DNA of 64,000 nt from Vandiemenella viatica. Its lineage: Eukaryota > Arthropoda > Insecta > Orthoptera > Morabidae. Positions 13,538 through 24,768 of this stretch are shown here, piece by piece. The position numbers and the translations under genes were made by a program. The stretch lies in the NCBI GenBank assembly GCA_031002005.1, contig JARYHS010013630.1, forward strand, positions 239,327,539 through 239,391,538, read 5' to 3'. The notes under the pieces were generated by a model that did no database searches, was not told the origin of the DNA, and was given only the letters and a program-made list of their open reading frames with translations. How positions within the stretch are numbered: the first letter of the stretch is position 1; each line of letters begins with the position of its first letter.

Positions 13538-14537
13538 NNNNNNNNNNNNNNNNNNNNNNNNNNNNNNNNNNNNNNNNNNNNNNNNNNNNNNNNNNNNNNN
13601 NNNNNNNNNNNNNNNNNNNNNNNNNNNNNNNNNNNNNNNNNNNNNNNNNNNNNNNNNNNNNNNNNNNNNNNNNNNNNNNNNNNNNNNNNNNNNNNNNNNN
13701 NNNNNNNNNNNNNNNNNNNNNNNNNNNNNNNNNNNNNNNNNNNNNNNNNNNNNNNNNNNNNNNNNNNNNNNNNNNNNNNNNNNNNNNNNNNNNNNNNNNN
13801 NNNNNNNNNNNNNNNNNNNNNNNNNNNNNNNNNNNNNNNNNNNNNNNNNNNNNNNNNNNNNNNNNNNNNNNNNNNNNNNNNNNNNNNNNNNNNNNNNNNN
13901 NNNNNNNNNNNNNNNNNNNNNNNNNNNNNNNNNNNNNNNNNNNNNNNNNNNNNNNNNNNNNNNNNNNNNNNNNNNNNNNNNNNNNNNNNNNNNNNNNNNN
14001 NNNNNNNNNNNNNNNNNNNNNNNNNNNNNNNNNNNNNNNNNNNNNNNNNNNNNNNNNNNNNNNNNNNNNNNNNNNNNNNNNNNNNNNNNNNNNNNNNNNN
14101 NNNNNNNNNNNNNNNNNNNNNNNNNNNNNNNNNNNNNNNNNNNNNNNNNNNNNNNNNNNNNNNNNNNNNNNNNNNNNNNNNNNNNNNNNNNNNNNNNNNN
14201 NNNNNNNNNNNNNNNNNNNNNNNNNNNNNNNNNNNNNNNNNNNNNNNNNNNNNNNNNNNNNNNNNNNNNNNNNNNNNNNNNNNNNNNNNNNNNNNNNNNN
14301 NNNNNNNNNNNNNNNNNNNNNNNNNNNNNNNNNNNNNNNNNNNNNNNNNNNNNNNNNNNNNNNNNNNNNNNNNNNNNNNNNNNNNNNNNNNNNNNNNNNN
14401 NNNNNNNNNNNNNNNNNNNNNNNNNNNNNNNNNNNNNNNNNNNNNNNNNNNNNNNNNNNNNNNNNNNNNNNNNNNNNNNNNNNNNNNNNNNNNNNNNNNN
14501 NNNNNNNNNNNNNNNNNNNNNNNNNNNNNNNNNNNNN
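13538..14537. other. assembly gap, exactly 1000 N
   Basis: A run of exactly 1000 Ns. The second gap in the window has the same length, so this is a placeholder size and the true distance is unknown. Open frames that cross it are artefacts. Confidence 0.99.
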
Positions 14538-16116
14538 AGTTTATTGAACACTAGAGAAGTACAATAGTCACATATTGTCCATCCTTGGTCCTTGAAAACA
14601 ATTTCTTGTGCATGTGTGGCTTACAGTACGATAATTGCACTCGAATTGCTCCAGCATTCAGCCGGGGATAATCGCAACGTGGAATTTTTCCTTACACAAT
14701 ATTATCGACATTTCTGTATACCTAGTGCTATAATCAAAACTTCAAATTATCTGGATGAGTCGACTGCTTAGTGGATATTCTTCTTAATTTAGCCGCTAAT
14801 GACCGAACTGTCGACATACTCTAAAGTTAGAACAACAACAGCAACAACTTTCTTAATGTGAGAATTACATCTTCAGTTTATCACAAAATGACAGCCTTCA
14901 AGTTATGAACATAGGTTATCTAGTGTAATATTTCCATAGAAGTATGTGTATTTATGCTGATAAATTTTAACTCCGTTCTAACGGAATGGTGTACCAAATT
15001 CACAAATACTGCTTCTGATTTTATGTTGAGACAAGGAACAGAGTCCAGAACACACTCGTCTTTTTCCGTGATGTAATGTGTTTTCTGTGTGTTCGACACC
15101 GGGAACGATATTTATATCAGCTTCCTCTTTATTTCCTTCACTGCAGCTATACCAGCCACTGTTTAGTTAATCTGTATCATCGCAACTTACCGCCCAGAGT
15201 TCTGTTCAGTCTCATTGATGTTTGTATGACGCAGCCTACATATCTGGTTTCGGGTTCACACTCTCCAGTGCAGCGGCCACTCACATATGAAATCACCGTC
15301 CCAGCTTCTGACTTCTCATTTCCTCAAGTGTTTGAGGCGTATACTTTATTTTTTCTATAGAAGCCCTCTTAAATCAGCACTGTCTTGTAACAAAGTGTTA
15401 CGCTAGAATTCAATTTCGGTGCGTAGAGTAATTTTGTGCAGTTTTCATGTACGGTTGAATTTATCTCTGTTTCTGAAGAACCGATTGCTTTTCCTTTTGA
15501 AGAATTCTTTAAAAATGGTCATTGTAGAGCTGCAGATATGACAGTGCCATTTTTCCTCCGACTTTCACTTTTTTGTTGGTCAAAAGAGTAGCAAACATCA
15601 AGACAAGTTCTGTTTTTTAGTATTCTCCTAGACTGAAGTATGTAAATTGTGTTTGAGAAGTTGCACTACTGGTCTCTTCCGCACACGTTTCTGAGCGTAG
15701 GGTATCTCCAAACTGAGGTTGCTTCTCTGTCTAACTGGGTCGCTACCCAGCGCCGCTCGTAATTCACGCGAGTCACGACTCAATATCCACACAATGACGT
15801 CACGCCAGTCGGCAATAAATAACAACAGCCTGTCTTCAGCAGCCGATACCAGACTCTCTGCCTTCAGGACCAAAGCGTACACGGTATTACTTACCACCGT
15901 CTCTTACTTCATCGCAGTGGTATGTACTGAAATCATGCGAAAAGTATGTCTAATACTGATGCTTTCTACTATTACTGCAAAAAATTTGCTTAGGAGCAGG
16001 TTAATCATACGATAGCTACCCGATTCATGAAAACTAAGATCTGCTGTTTTTTGAAGAAATTGTATGTAACGAAATTACAAGCCGAACTGTCCAATTGAAT
16101 GTTTCGATCGACCGAC

Positions 16117-16151
<35 letters not shown>

Positions 16152-16749
16152 TACTGTAATATTGTATGTATGGAGGATGAACATTCAGCAATTTTTATCA
16201 TACGACTGGCTACTATGGCTCCAATGTCCACGTTGTTGAATCGCTCTAAAGCTCTAACAACAACAGTACCAAGTCGGGGTGTTCCTGAGATACATTGGCG
16301 TATCTAAATTTGTAATTCGACATAACATCCATTCACGGTACACAAATGAATAACGTAATTTCACCGTGATATTTGTTAGCAGCCGTAAGAAAGGAAGTTC
16401 TGATGGGATTTGTGACAGCAGGTGGTGAAGACTTCGTCCTTTGTAACACAATAATAAATGTTCGACAGAAAAATCACAATTGTTTCCTTTATTTCAAGAA
16501 CTTTCTTCTCGCAATAGAAACTAAACTTTCATAAAAATATGAATACAATATGGTATTTTAATTAAGTAAAGATTTTAAAAATAAGAACAAAAAAGTTGTG
16601 GCAGGTACATTTCCAATCCAATTTCATTTTCTGTGCACATATTTGTTCGAATTTTCCTTAGAATACATTCACTAAAACATACGGAGTACTTACTAAAATG
16701 ATGTATCACAACCGTTTCATTCAAGGAAGAAACCTTGAGATAATGATAT
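14538..16749. other. non-coding stretch, no gene recognised
   Basis: Contains a 29-base A tract (16,120-16,148, listed separately) and a CRE-like octamer at 15,795-15,802. Open frames at 15,076-15,360 and 15,628-16,015 lie in several frames on both strands and show no recognisable protein motif. Confidence 0.5.
16120..16148 (+). repeat. poly-A tract, possible retroposon tail
   Basis: Twenty-nine uninterrupted As after GATCGACCGACATT. A tract of this length is often the tail of a LINE or SINE insertion, but I found no SINE head or matching flanking duplication upstream. It is therefore annotated only as the tract. Confidence 0.9.
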
Positions 16750-16984
16750 CGAGCGTGGTGGGGGGGTTGTAAGGCTTTTGGTTTGCATTCGGGAAGACGT
16801 GGGTTTGAATCCGCCTCCGGCCATCCAGATTTGGGTTTTCTGTGATTTACTTAAATCAGTCCACGCGAATAGCTCCATCAAGAAGCAATCGCTGAATTCC
16901 TTTCCGTTGCTTGTCCCAAGTCCTAGTCTAATAACATAGATGTCAACGAGGTGTAAAGCCAAAAGCAAAAAAAAAAAAAAAAAA
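16750..16984 (+). mobile_element. tRNA-derived SINE, family A (copy 1), with poly-A tail
   Basis: Full-length-looking copy. tRNA-like head from about 16,750 with a B box GGTTTGAATCC (16,802-16,812), then the 'ggccatccagatttgggttttc' linker, the core (near 16,835-16,880), a 3' part ending 'gatgtcaacgaggtgtaaagcc' and an A-rich tail to 16,984. The tail marks it as a reverse-transcribed insertion in plus orientation. A weak GATAT on both sides could be a remnant target duplication. The minus-strand open frame across it (16,717-17,028) is an antisense artefact. Confidence 0.85.
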
Positions 16985-17592
16985 GAGGGATATTGACACA
17001 GCCTAACACTAAATATAAACCGTGGCAACGTCGTACATCGTGTCCGGGTAACTCCTGAATGGCGCGCAACCTGTGAATCACAGCTGCGTTGTGGTGATCA
17101 AGTGCTCCTTAAGTATCGTGCCCCATGTCGATTACAATACCAGTTCGTATGCAAGACACTTGTGGATGTGTAATACAGGTCTGTACCCCTACCATAATTT
17201 CCTTCCTCCTCGCCCTATTTTCATACCGTACGCGTTCTTTGTTTTGCTTCCTAAGTGAATTCACGTGATCGGGTGGCAAATTTTCAAGTTGCAGCGCATT
17301 CCGCTTTATTGTCCTGGCTGATGTTACATACCAATGTGGCATCGGAGTTGTCGTATTTCAGTTAGACCCTAGTAATCTTTGCCAGAGGTTGTTATTACGT
17401 TACATGTCATAAAAATTCCGTAAAGAATCGCGACTGAAACGGGGAACTTTCCATTTCCGAAGGGGTTGCCTGAACAGTTAGCCATCGAACCTCTTTGTCT
17501 TATTATTCTCTGGGGTTAAATGATGTCGACTGCATGTATTTTGTTTGGATGATTGCATTTAATCTTGCGAATTTTCGTCGCATAGTGATTAT
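16985..17592. other. non-coding stretch between two SINEs
   Basis: No recognisable gene or repeat. Short open frames at 17,073-17,342 on both strands overlap and have no identifiable domain. Confidence 0.5.
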
Positions 17593-18050
17593 AGCTTTAC
17601 GTCTCGTCGAGAGCCGGGAGAGGATCTGGGATAAGGCACGGGAAGGAATTTGGCCATGGCCTGTCGAAGGAGCCATCCCAGCCTTCGCCTGGTGTGATTT
17701 TGGGAAACTGTGGAAAACCGAAATCTGGATGAGCTGAAGGGAATTTGAACACGCATCCTCCTCGAGCGTTATTTTTTTTTATTTTTTTTTATTTTTTTTA
17801 ATGGCATTTGGCAATGGAGGCCATACAGCCAGCTCGAGGAAATTATTATAGCTTTCAGTGTATATGTCGTCATCTTGTATGTATATTGTATTTTTCCAAT
17901 GTATGGACGCCAAAGGACGGACAGGACATTCACACACACACAACACTTAAACATCCATGCCCGCGGCCGGATTCGAACCGGCGGCCTTCGGCAAGCGGAG
18001 CTAGCACTCTAGCCCCTACGCTACCGAGGCCGGCGCAAGCGTTATAGCCT
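17593..18050 (-). mobile_element. SINE, family A (copy 2), interrupted by a family C SINE
   Basis: Minus-strand copy. The 3' end is at about 17,593 (antisense of 'gacgagacgtaaag'), the core antisense 'gccttcgcctggtgtgattttggg' lies at 17,682-17,705, and the B box region is near 17,740-17,750. It is split at 17,772: a 265-bp element lies at 17,773-18,037 and the few remaining bases of the head resume at 18,046. The duplicated octamer AGCGTTAT (17,765-17,772 and 18,038-18,045) marks the insertion. The head also seems to lack about 13 bases relative to other A copies. Confidence 0.75.
17773..18037 (-). mobile_element. tRNA-derived SINE, family C (copy 1), nested in family A
   Basis: Minus strand. 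The tRNA-like head ends at 18,037, with A-box-like GGTAGCGTAGGGGC and a perfect B box GGTTCGAATCC (antisense of 17,969-17,979). A unique body follows, ending in an interrupted A-rich tail (the T-rich 17,773-17,801 on the plus strand). It is flanked by the 8-bp duplication AGCGTTAT. The clean B box and intact duplication suggest that it is younger than the A copy it disrupts. Body sequence is unlike families A, B and D. Confidence 0.88.
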
Positions 18051-18069
18051 CCTCTCAGATCTGAGAGGA
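18050..18069. repeat. perfect 20-bp palindrome
   Basis: TCCTCTCAGATCTGAGAGGA is its own reverse complement. It sits immediately beside the broken head of the family A SINE. No larger symmetry extends from it. Confidence 0.9.
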
Positions 18070-19789
18070 TATGCTACAAAAACTCCTATTGCCAAATATT
18101 AGCAACGCTAGAACATAAACATAATCCAGTATCTATATCCGCTCCATACGTTATCCATGAATCAGACAGTCCGGTGAAACCAACATGAACTTTGTAACCA
18201 GAGGAAGCGTTTAAAGTATACGCATGAACGGGGAATTGAAGTTAAGAACTTTTTCATGCAATGATGAAATTTCTAGATCTTCGGCTGTGTACACAGAGAT
18301 TTGTTTTGTCCAAGAATTAAATCTTCTGCAAATAATGAATCACTATAATGTAGTTTCGGGTATTTGAGGTTTTATAATAGAAATATAACGAGAAATAGTT
18401 GTATAATTCTAGCATAAAAGAGGAAATTCAAATTTTTCACTTATTGGAATCTGTGAGAATTGAGTCTGTAACTGCGCAGAGTGGTGAGTTACTATAATAC
18501 GTGGCCTAATTGTTGTTAGGACTTTGTGTCGACTTCTGAATAATCAGAGTATCGCTACATTTTTTTAGTTCTCTGTCTGGAACCGAAAGAGAATGTTTCA
18601 TATCTTTTCGTGACTATATTATTCGTTGTTGTAAGACTTTACACACATTACCTCAGCTGATCGCATATGTTTAACCACTACAAATATCACCACAGTTTCA
18701 TAACAGCGGAGACTGTTAGATATCACCAACTTTGAAAACTTTTGATGTTTTTGTCCAGAAACTTTTTTCAGTTTTACAAATACTTTTACCGTATCGCGAA
18801 ATTTGGAATTCTTTTCAGAGCATTCAGAAAATCATTTTTCTATAGTTCTTAACATAAAAATGTTTAGACAATGAATTAAATGCCTTCTGATTCCTGAAAC
18901 ATGTAAACCCAAAATTTTCACCAATAGGCGATGCGTAGTCTGTTCGACTAGTCAGAATTTTTTTTTTCTGTGGTTTTCAAATGTCACTTCAAAGAATTTC
19001 CAGGCTGTTTGCTCGTTAGAGGTTTTGTCAGTTTCTTACAGTAATGTCAAAGGGACTCATCGGATTAAATGAATATGAGCAAAGTCCTAAAAGCGATCAG
19101 TCCATTCCGTGAGCTCCTGCGCGTGTTTGTAATAACTAGCTGACCTCTGTTTTGTCGGCTGGATGCACGTACACCGCGCCACAGTCCATTTCGCTTCATC
19201 GAGCATTTGTTGTCATCTGACGGCCGTGTATTGTTTTCAGCTCGAGCAACAAACTTTTTCATCTAGAATGAGCATCATTTTTGATTAGTGCGATAATTAA
19301 ATATCACATTCAATTTAATTTTTAATGCGAGGTTGTAAAAGCGCATTAATAAAGCCGGCCTTGTTAACACGCGGATATAATAGTGCCGCCTGTGTTCGGC
19401 TCTCGCTTACTCGTGTAGGTCGCATCGCGTCATTGACTGCTCTGCGGACTTTACATTCTCATCCCTCCACTAACGCGTAATAAACGATACGAAGTTTTAT
19501 ATTAAGAGTACATTAAACTATGTATAAAAGAAATGAAAATACTCAGGAAAATTTTAGGGCCAACGAAGACAATTTTTGAAACAAAAGGGTAAAAACGAAA
19601 ATTTGCACAAGAACGTGGCAGACACAACAAGAAAAATATTATTCTTTTTTGACACCTGTACAGAAGTGGCAGCTGTATGATGAACAAGAAAATATTCTAC
19701 TTCATTCCTGAACTCAAAAACACCATAGAGTGGCTACAAGAAGCGACATCCAAAGTCGTGGAAGACATGGTTAACACAAAAGACTTAGG
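18070..19789. other. non-coding stretch, no gene recognised
   Basis: AT-rich sequence with no recognisable coding motif, tRNA-like head or terminal repeats. Open frames at 19,065-19,262 and 19,502-19,687 on the minus strand are short and unidentifiable. Confidence 0.55.
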
Positions 19790-19950
19790 GTGTTGAGTGA
19801 ACGGTAACGCTCTGGCCTCACATTCGGGAGAATGTGGAATCGACTCCCTGTGTGGCCTTCAGATTTGGGTTTTCCATGGTTTCCCCAAATCACTCTAGGC
19901 GAATGCCGGGATCGTTGCTACAAAAGGCCATGGCCGAATTCCCTACCGAG
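19790..19950 (+). mobile_element. SINE, family A (copy 3), 3' part lost
   Basis: tRNA-like head (AACGCTCTGGCCTCACATTC, 19,806-19,825) with a degraded B box, then 'gatttgggttttccatggtttcccc' and the core 'aaatcactctaggcgaatgccgggat'. The block of the 'aaaggccatggccgaattcc' type follows, and similarity then fades near 19,950 with no poly-A tail. Core and linker are among the best preserved in the window. Confidence 0.82.
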
Positions 19951-20820
19951 TGAGAGATGTTATAGGCTGGCCATCATCAATCGCATGAACTTCTACAAAC
20001 AGAAGAAATAAAAGTTATTAATAGAAATCTGTTGGAGTAAGTTTAGACCTGTTTGTAGTGTTTGTGAAATATATCCATGCACACATTTGTTTTTCTTCTC
20101 TTAATTTTCATTTGCCACAGCAGTATTAGTTCTGGAACTTTAGTTTTAGTGCTAAAGAATAGAGTACACATTGGTGCTATGTCAAAACAGATAATAACTG
20201 GTGTCTTGTATTTCGTTTCTGACTAGCCCTAGTTTTTATCTATTTTAGAATTTAATATTAGTTCTGCGTCAGCAGCAACTCATTTTGTTTGTCTCTGTTT
20301 AAGCCCTCCTGTTTCTCCGGTCTGCTGACGACGAGAATCTGACTTCCGCAAAGTTTTGCCTTTACTCTGCAACTTACAGCTCTCAACTTTCACCGTTATT
20401 AATTCTGTTGCATAGCTCTCTTGATTGCAGATAATTTAATTCTGGCCTTAATTTCGTTTTAAACAAGATGTAATGCTGCGCTTTATAAATTCTCACATTA
20501 TGAAAACTCACCACGATTTACTAAGCGGATTTTCGCAAGTTGGTGGTCGTTTCTTCCAACAAGTTCGGGTACGTCTGAAAGTGTGTCCTTAATTGTGATC
20601 AGAACTGTTATACGTTGGCTCGCGCCGAGTTTTATACTACTGCCATTACCCTCTCGCTTTAATGACTTTCCCATCCAGTCCTAAACTTGGTAGCTCAGCT
20701 TCAGTGCCTGTCATTCGTTTCCTGAGTTTTGTGCCATTGGATGCTGTAATTTAAAGTTGCATCATCTGATACTGGCTTCTGCTTTTTTTATCAGTTCAGG
20801 GCGAATAATTCCTGTAAAAG
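19951..20820. other. non-coding stretch, no gene recognised
   Basis: Nothing recognised on either strand; no open frame of note. Confidence 0.55.
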
Positions 20821-21067
20821 CGATTTGGTTAAGCTTTCGAAAGTTTGCTGCTCCGGTACCGGTTTCAAATCCCTGTAGGGGAAGAATTTTTAAGAGTTAC
20901 GTTTGATCATACGAGCTACGCTAGGACGTTCCGTGGTTCCGATTCCAAGTTAAACTGTAGGTCCCAGACGAAAGGAATTAGCCGTCCTACTTCTGACACA
21001 GTGACTTAGTATGCCTCCTTCGGAAGCATCCAACCAAATTTCGGGTTGTGGACTAAGTTAGTTTTAA
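20821..21067 (+). mobile_element. tRNA-derived SINE, family B1 (copy 1)
   Basis: Head GGTTAAGC..., with B-box-like GGTTTCAAATCC (20,860-20,871), then 'gaatttttaagagttacgtttgatcata'. The family block follows ('acgttccgtggttccgattcc' and 'gttaaactgtaggtccca'), and the 3' part ends 'gggttgtggactaagttagttttaa'. The same order appears at 45,311-45,552 and 60,543-60,800 (plus) and 33,459-33,700 (minus). Several substitutions per block show that the copies are old. Confidence 0.82.
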
Positions 21068-21364
21068 TTCCTGTAAGACATCTGTTCAAAAATGACAAAG
21101 GGATATCAGGAATTACAACACAGATACCAAGTGGTCTATCTGAAAGTGTAAACTTTCTTCTCAATGATAAAAATAGGTTGTGACATAGTTATAATCAAAA
21201 TGCACGGTCACATTTCCTTACTTAACATTTTTTGTAATTATAGAGGGAGTTAATGAAATAGGTGGTAGTTTGTGTTGTTTGTTCTACCCATCCGTAGTTA
21301 AACAGTGCGTGTACAATACGAGGAGAATCCAAAAGTCTGTTGTAATATTCCCGCTAAAGAAAAC

Positions 21365-21628
21365 TCGCGTGGTCTTAATGACCTGGTGAGAGGATTTCTT
21401 TTTGGCTGCGCAATTCGCCCCTGACCTAACCCGGTCATCCTACCGGTTGAGGGATCCTACAGTTTAACGTTGAATCCGAACCAAGGAAGTATTCTGGTGT
21501 ACTTGACATTACACAGCAAGCTGTTCCGTAGGTGACGGTCGGGTTAAGAGCCTCAGAAAATCCCCGCCGAGATAGGGACACGAACAGGAGAGCTTTCAGA
21601 TCTTAACCACTGAACCACCAGACCCCTC
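21365..21628 (-). mobile_element. tRNA-derived SINE, family B2 (copy 1)
   Basis: Minus-strand copy. The tRNA-like head near 21,575-21,628 (GGTTCAGTGGTTAAGA) is followed by 'tctcggcggggattttctgag' and a 'cttaacccgaccgtcacct' block. Then come the shared B block 'ttggttcggattcaacgttaaactgtagg' and a 3' end 'ggtcaggggcgaattgcg'. It aligns along its length with 53,221-53,476. It shares the central B block with B1 copies, but the sequence between head and block differs. Confidence 0.8.
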
Positions 21629-23599
21629 TGATATTGCTGCTAAATAATGATCTCAAATTATCTTCCTTGGTAGTGTACACTGCCTAGTGCGCTGGAAAAG
21701 ATTCTAAAATGATCACTTGTGTCCACCAGATTCTCACAACGTCTTTTATTATGAGGTCCTTAATAAATGTGTTCCCAGAAAATTATGGTACATGTACTGG
21801 TGGTAATAAAAAATCCAAACAAATTTGATAAGCAACCCAGTTGTGAGCAATATCGTGTTTCACATCTTCTACTCGGAACGCTGTTTCACCTTGTTGATGA
21901 CAACTCGACAAGTAACTCGTCCGGAGCTTTGAGTAATACTTTAACCCTCGGCCCCACTCTTTCCTGTGATTTACAGCTCCTGGCAACCTGAACGATCATT
22001 AATTTGTTTCCTAATCACCCTAAATCATTTTCGCATTGCTGGCGGTAATTATGTAGTCTCCCTCTTCCCTAATAATTTATTCCGTCTACGTTCTTCATTT
22101 AGTGCGCCAAATATTAAAGTCAGCGACGCCGAAATACGACCGCGAAGTAAAAATACCTAGATTAACATACGCAAGGTTACACGGCCCGTGTGTGTATTCA
22201 GAATAGCGGCCGTCGCGGGAACTCGTTTCCAGTGGAGGGCGGTACAGCTCTGGCCAAGAGGCTGCGCGAGGATCCCCCGCGCCGCTGCAACCAGGCTACA
22301 CGCGCACCTGCGCGCTCTTGGCCGCCGCTGTACCGCATCCGGTTCCATAATATAATCTTGTGTGTAGTTTGATGAGAACTTGTACGCTCCCACCACGCTA
22401 AAAGTGGCTCTTTACAGCTGTGCGTGCTGTAAACATACCAGCGGGAGGAGCAGTTTGGCCCTCTGCCCAACCTGTCAGTGGTACAGTCTATGGTCTGTCC
22501 GAGTCACACACAGCAGTGAAAGCTGACGTTAGTAAATTGCTAATCGCGCGAGCTAAAGTGGACGAATGTCTCAGATTCATCGGAAATAAAACGAAGTTAT
22601 CGAAATAACTTGTGTGCGTAGTAATGTGTTTACCCTATATTTTCTTCTAGTAGCGAAGAATTATCATTTGTAATGTATTATCTTTATAAAAATTATTGTA
22701 AATTAAATTCTAAATTTTTTACGCTTATTGGAGTGTTAATCTTTGATTTAGTGATATGATTACCGTTTTACTTATATTCTAACGTGCTAAATTTAAGAAA
22801 GCTGAATAAATACATAACGAAAGCTACGTAGTCAAAAACAATAATAACAGAATCAAAAGGCTGGAAGGTTTATTTGTGTCGTAGAGTGATCTATGGTGGG
22901 CATATCGTAGAGGAGTGTCATCTGAGATACAATATGATCTGTGGCGCCTCTCTGCCCTGGAATTATCACATGTGAGAATTGAGTCTTTCCCGGCGTACAG
23001 TTGATTAAAAATTCTTCTCGGGTGTTCAGCCAGATAAGTTCTGCCATGTTCGACGTTTCGACAACTATCTTTGCGGTCATCATCAGATGTAATGGTTGGT
23101 CGAAGTGGTTGCTGCTGACAGTGAATGCCTCGCGATTATCCCACCTTCCTCCGCTCCCCGGAGAGTCGGAAGGTATACCGCAGATTTTAAGCTAGATCAT
23201 AAGGTTTAAAACTGCGAAAAACCTGTAAATATTGGTTCTTCAGTTATTGCGTGATGCCTACGACAGATGCGTCTTCTTAAAACTAATTCTAGGTACTGTA
23301 TTGGACTGGAAATGGGATGTACTTTGAGGAGATAATCTCTCGACTGTTATGATGCGATCATCCAATTTTTTCTATCATGAGGTAATCTCAACATACCCAC
23401 TACAATCTACCTACTCACTCACCTGCTTCACATATTCTGACCTATGTCTTCCTCTACAATTTCTTCACTCGATTATTCTCTCCATTCTAACTTAACCATG
23501 TTAACCCTCATGTCTTCAAATGTGGCCCACCGTTCTGTCTCTTCTTCATGCCTACAGACTTCTTTCGCAATCCTTCACTTCCAAAATTCGTTAATCTCT
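21629..23599. other. non-coding stretch with a small GC-rich island
   Basis: No defensible coding exon. A GC- and CpG-rich patch lies at about 22,180-22,345 (see the inverted repeat entry); several overlapping open frames on both strands (22,157-22,470) merely reflect its stop-poor composition. The remainder is AT-rich and unassigned. Confidence 0.5.
22239..22336. repeat. imperfect inverted repeat in a GC-rich patch
   Basis: Arms 22,239-22,260 (GCGGTACAGCTCTGGCCAAG...) and 22,315-22,336 (CTCTTGGCCGCCGCTGTACC...) pair at 19 of 22 positions around a 54-base GC-rich loop that itself contains GCGCGC-type runs. It could be a structured non-coding element or a chance feature of a CpG-rich patch. 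Confidence 0.6.
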
Positions 23600-24010
23600 T
23601 ACCTCATCCGTCCAGCTGATATTGAACATCAGAAAATCGCAGTATACTGATTGTTTCTCCTTGAACACTGATGTCACATTCAAGTTTTTCGTTTACTTTC
23701 TTGATAGCTTCTGATGCATATATAAGCTGAATATTAGTGGGGACGGGCTACATCGCTGAACGACACCCTTTTTAAATTATGTTTGTCTCTCGTGATTCTC
23801 TGCTTTTGCTACAGTCATCTGATTCTCACCCATACTTCATTTCCTCTAATCGGACATTTCGACTATTTTTTTTTTTCTCTTTCTAGCATTTATTAACTGT
23901 ATGATTGTTTTTTTCTTCATTTTTTTCTATGTGCCAATGCTCCATCATTTTTTATACCCGTAGAAGAACTTTGTAAGGCAGCATGTCTCTATCTTTTTCA
24001 ACCCGAGAAG
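23600..24010 (-). pseudogene. LINE reverse-transcriptase relic (non-LTR retrotransposon)
   Basis: On the minus strand a frame from about 23,771 down to 23,621 reads KGCRSAM, stop, PVPTNIQLIYASEAIKK, then NEKLECDISVQGETISILRF followed by SDV. This is the order of a non-LTR reverse transcriptase around its catalytic site. An 'RQGC..SP.LFN.Y.EEAI' block is followed by 'VQGE.I..LRFADD'. Here the catalytic FADD is changed to FSDV, and a stop interrupts the first block, so the enzyme is dead. Weaker similarity may extend upstream towards 24,010 with frameshifts and homopolymer runs. The clade cannot be named from this fragment. There is no neighbouring endonuclease domain or 3' end. Confidence 0.65.
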
Positions 24011-24604
24011 CAGTGTTAAAAACAATGCTGTGGACTACTAACTTATATGGGCCTATTTTTTTTACCTGCGTGTATGTTATCAACATTTGGGGCAAAGTTT
24101 AGTGTACTATTGTAACATAATAAATCGAAAAGCTTTTTACACATCCCTATGGAAACAGCTCTTTATATTTGGTTACCAAATTAATAATAATGTTACTATA
24201 GGCTGGATGCTGCATTATACTACCAACCAACATGCAAAAAAATAAAAGACGTTAGACATTACAACTTTTATCTTTGTTTACTTCACCACTATTGTGTTAC
24301 CAACCCTACCACGTACCGCAGTACGTCGCATCTACTACCGCACCATCAGAAAACGGTCATTTACTTGATCCTTACACAATCGGCGCTCTTTTCGATGACA
24401 ACTGGAAATAAATTGACTAGTGTAGGAACAATGCTGTTCTATCGTCATCCTGGTAATGCCGTATTTTTGCCTGGTCATTGGAATATTCAAGGCTTTTAAA
24501 AAGTTAGCCTTACAGCCTTTTATAATATGAGTAAGGAATCTAAATTTATAATGTTCTGCCTGCGGACCAGCTGAACCATCTTCGTGGACCACTGCTCCAA
24601 GATA
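24011..24604. other. non-coding stretch upstream of the Tc1 element
   Basis: No gene recognised. The minus-strand open frame 24,335-24,634 (99 codons) has no motif I know and overlaps the transposon terminus, so I treat it as chance. Confidence 0.5.
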
Positions 24605-24768
24605 CACAGACGGAAAAAAAAATCCCAACACCAAGAAAAAATTATTGTAGAGTAATGAAATTTGGACAATGCATTTGTCAAGTTAACATGTTTAATTGAT
24701 TAAATTTTCAAGATCACAGGTTAATTTAAGCTCAAGAAAATGCATTTCAAATGTGAAATACTGTTAAA

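Noticed and set aside
13333..14554. Long open frames (up to 404 codons) across the first gap on both strands
   Set aside because: Almost all their length is untranslated N; there are no stops only because there is no sequence.
16120..16148. SINE ending in the 29-base A tract
   Set aside because: No tRNA-like head, family block or target duplication upstream; kept only as a poly-A tract.
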